The position numbers and the translations under genes were made by a program. The notes under the pieces are model-generated. The model worked only from the letters and a program-made list of their open reading frames with translations, searched no databases and was not told the origin of the DNA. 64,000 bases of DNA from Enoplosus armatus. Taxonomy: Eukaryota > Chordata > Actinopteri > Centrarchiformes > Enoplosidae. Numbering within the stretch: the first letter of the stretch is position 1; every line of letters starts with the position of its first letter. The stretch covers positions 3,011,658-3,075,657 of the forward strand of contig NC_092192.1 in assembly GCF_043641665.1 (NCBI RefSeq), in the 5' to 3' direction. Below are positions 61,150-64,000 of this stretch, piece after piece.

Positions 61150-61390
61150 AATGAGTTGAGTGCTAACCTTAGCATGCTAACATGCTCACAATGACAATGT
61201 TAACATGCTGATACAGAGCAGATATAATGTTTACCACGTTCACCATCGCAGTTTAGAGCGTTCTCATGCAACATTTGGTAATTAGTAATAAACACAAAGT
61301 ACATAAAGCAGAACGTTGGACAAATGTTGACCTGCTGGTGGCGCTAGAGGAAAAGTAGCAGGATCACTAAAGTCAGTAGGATACAGTGAG
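61150..61390 (+). mobile_element. Dispersed teleost repeat, GCTAAC-rich, copy 2
   Basis: Contains GCATGCTAACATGCTCACAA, AACATGCTGATAC and GACCTGCTGGTGGCGCTAGA in the same order as copy 1, with the middle deleted. Same orientation. Confidence 0.6.
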
Positions 61391-62080
61391 GTTTCTGCTT
61401 TCAGTGCAGTGTTTTTTATTGGTCACGTTCACGTCACACCAATTAGCTTTTTTTGGCGTGATAAATATGACATGGGCTCATAACACGACATTGACTTTAC
61501 AAATCGACGAGGATCCCTGAGTGCTCTATTAAACAACTGACCAACACAGACTGGACTGTGGACACAGAGGGCTGTGAAGGACACACTGGCTGTGTCTTTC
61601 TACGAAGGACAAGACTGTTGTCGGCCTGTCAAACATTTTCACAATATCAAAAGTCTTTCTTACCCATCAAATAGACGAATAAAGGAAATAAAGTCAAATG
61701 AATGCTGCTTTATACCTTTTATATCCTATTTCTGATTTACTACGATGATGTTTTTTGTAAAAAGCACATTTTAGTCCTTGCAAGAATTAAAAGAAAAAAA
61801 ACACTTGAACGTAGTTTTGATTTAATTTAGATAATCACATTTTCTTTGTCTTTATTCCCCCTCAGCGTGTCTCTATCAGCAGTTTGTTTCATCTCAGATA
61901 TTTTCCTCAACAGGAAACAGAGCCCCCCCCCCACCTCCACCCCCATTAGGGACCAGTGTCCGGTTACTTTAATGTGTGTGTGTGTGCGTGCGCATTTCTA
62001 TGCCTACACTGGTGTGTCTTGCTATAGTCCGGATGGTTGTAAGTTGCTGAGTAAGGGCACAGACCAAAAGAGACAAAAGC

Positions 62081-62124
62081 ACATACACACACACACACAC
62101 GCACGCACGCACATGCATGAGCAT

Positions 62125-62164
<40 letters not shown>

Positions 62165-62171
62165 GCACACA
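62081..62171 (+). repeat. Compound (AC)n/(GCAC)n array
   Basis: AC tract, then GCAC units, ATGC words and a second AC tract of about 17 units. Confidence 0.95.
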
Positions 62172-62989
62172 CACAGACAAAGGAGGAGGTTCATATTACA
62201 GTCATGCAGCATATTGTCAGTGATGTCACTTGTCCTTATGGAACGAATGAATGAATGAAAATCCCCCCCCCCCCCCCCCCCTTTTCTTATATTTAGGTTT
62301 CTTATCTAATGCCAAAAACATGTTGTAGAAGGTTTAAAATCTAAGTAAAATAATTCAGAAAGCAAGAAAAGCCAACAAACATTACAGCACTGTATAAACT
62401 AACAGACACACAACATGGTTTTCAGTCAGTTATGAGTTATGAAATAACATCTCCAGAATAAACTGTTGTGTTCGAGATCACTTCCTTGTTCACTCATTCA
62501 CTTTTGCCAAAATAATAAACTTTGTTTGAGAAAAGCCTGTTTGAAAGTGGCGGGTTTGTGCATTGAGTCCTCAATGAATGAATTTCCCTTTGCCACCTTC
62601 GGGTCTGACCAGGCACTGGTCCTGGATCGGAAAGAGGACGAAAGAAAACCTGCACAGCCTGAACTGATCATTTGGAGCTGTGAAGTCCTTCATTTCTTAC
62701 AGTGTAATCCGGAGCACCACCACCACAAACTAGAATCAGCTCCATGATACATACATGCAAAACTACTCCAACTCATAGGCGGAGTGTACTTTAACTGGGT
62801 TCATTATTGTTGCTGGTGGAAACTTGCAGCTTCAAATAAACTAAACTGGTTTGAGCTGAAAATAAAATGAAATAAATCATCTGTCAAGTTAAAGTTATCT
62901 GTTAATACAATGTGACCTGAAAGGACCAACGCACAGGCTTCTGCCCCGTCATGTTCATAAAGCAGAACTGAACTGCAGTGAATTCAGTG

Positions 62990-63882
62990 ATGGGAGAGGG
63001 AGGTGGTAGAGAGAGAGAGAGGAGGGGAGGAGGAGGGGTGACTGGTGAGAGAGAGAGAGAGAGAGAGTGCATCCAGCTCGCAGTCATTCATCTCTCGGGG
63101 AGAGGAGAGGAAACTACAGCAGGACGGGAAAAGAAACTGTTTTTTTTGAGCTGAAAAAAAAAGGATGTTTTTTTTTTTTTAAAGTTCTGCGTTCAGTCTC
63201 TGACTTTACAAGCCTCTCACTCCAACCTCCAGCTGCAGTTTTCTTTTTTATCATCATTTCTTTAAAGACCTAAAGAATCACTTCTACTCTGCATGGAGGT
63301 ACTTCCACTTCTTCTCCTCCTGCAACTGAGGACACTTGTCTCTCTCTGAAAACTGCAGATTTAAGAATCAAACGCCAAAACTGAGCCTGTTTTGATGAGC
63401 ATCTCTTTACAACTTGGACAGAGAGAGTGGAGCCCCTCGATGCAGCGTGCGTAAAGGAACTGGCTGAGTTTTTTTTTGGGGAGGTGTAGGAGGAGGTGAC
63501 TTCAGGAGGACGCACCGGGATCAGAGTGCGCCTGGAAGAGCTCCGGGAAGAGGAGGAGGAGGAGGAGGGCGCGTCACACTGAGAGAAAGCATCCTCCCAG
63601 CCTTCCCTTCAAACACACACCCTTAAGACAACAGCGCCTCAGTAATCTTATAAAATTAAAGTATTCGCTAAACAACCTCCTGCAGTACCATAAAGTAAGA
63701 TTAAGACAAATAATCACAAAAGTACGTTAAGGTCAAGATAAATTCATCACTGGGTTCCACAGACATACGACAAGTCATTAAAGGGATACTGCAGGGATAT
63801 TACAGGAATATAGTAGCGTAGTTTATTTGTCAGAGGCACACGCACACACGGACACCCAGGACGCCCAGCACGCCGCCGAAGA
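62990..63882 (+). promoter_or_regulatory. Probable promoter and long 5' leader of a gene at the right edge
   Basis: Base composition shifts from AT-rich to GA/GC-richer. GA tracts at 63004-63066 are followed by unique sequence with several upstream ATGs. The leader would be several hundred bases if transcription starts near 63060-63100. No TATA box is evident. Confidence 0.35.
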
Positions 63883-63904
63883 ATGGATCTCCCTCCAATC
63901 AGAG
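63883..63904 (+). CDS. Possible first coding exon (MDLPPIR...), rest outside the window
   Basis: ATG in a good context (CGAAGAATGG) opens MDLPPIR plus one base, then a strong donor AGAG/GTAAGC. Reading on without splicing reaches a stop about 16 codons later, which supports the splice. Seven residues are too few to name a family. It could also be a non-coding leader exon. Confidence 0.4.
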
Positions 63905-64000
63905 GTAAGCATAAATTCATCCTGTCGCCATCCGATCTGCTGATGAACTATTGATGATCTGCGTGACCTTGGAATGAAAAAGTTCCACTGGGAATTTCTG

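Larger units (their letters stand above)
51159..62990. other. Intergenic region right of pof1b
   Basis: No protein-coding exon is recognised on either strand over nearly 12 kb. Contents are simple repeats, a poly-A run at 51895-51919, long CT tracts, two copies of a GCTAAC-rich dispersed repeat, a retroposon-type tail at 56437-56502 and a GC-richer block at 58560-58800. Open frames here fall in simple repeats or dispersed elements. Confidence 0.65.

Overview
The window is vertebrate nuclear DNA from a bony fish, most likely a percomorph-type teleost. The reasons are GT-AG split genes whose products match vertebrate families, a very high density of (CA)n/(TG)n, (GA)n/(CT)n and (CTGT)n microsatellites, and dispersed repeats that I know from teleost genomes: a Tc1/mariner relic family, a hAT-like non-autonomous family, and the 'gctaac'-rich and 'agcttagcttagc' families. 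The species assignment is inference. There is no prokaryotic or viral gene content, no CRISPR array and no recognisable tRNA or rRNA.

Three protein genes can be assembled exon by exon with reading frames that close. (1) A RhoGAP gene of the ARHGAP22/24/25 (FilGAP) group, closest by eye to ARHGAP24, on + at 3406-9365: nine exons, 698 residues, with a short first exon that leaves only the tail of the PH domain. (2) KIAA1191 / p33MONOX on -, coding 19784 down to 14239: seven coding exons, 310 residues, plus two upstream non-coding exons and a promoter near 21.8-22.1 kb. (3) POF1B on +, 23251-48645: thirteen coding exons, 549 residues. It is spread over 25 kb because intron 2 is nearly 12 kb and full of repeats. 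A fourth gene probably begins at the right edge, with a long 5' leader and a 22-nt coding start at 63883-63904.

Layout: 1-3.36 kb is non-coding, with many microsatellites, a Tc1 relic and a decayed minisatellite. The RhoGAP gene and KIAA1191 are convergent, with candidate poly(A) signals about 480 bp apart (11144 and 11635). KIAA1191 and POF1B are divergent, with about 1 kb between promoters. From about 51.2 to 63.0 kb the sequence is intergenic, with repeats, long pyrimidine tracts and one GC-richer block at 58.56-58.80 kb that looks like a conserved element.

The gene products belong to different cell processes: Rac/Rho GTPase control at the actin cortex, a poorly understood putative oxidoreductase, and an actin/junction-associated epithelial coiled-coil protein. 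I see no sign that they form one functional system. The most interesting signals concern RNA processing in pof1b. Three exons have microsatellites in place of a normal polypyrimidine tract. A symmetric exon with a GC donor lies between inverted dispersed repeats. Complementary CA and TG tracts lie on either side of exons 3 and 4.
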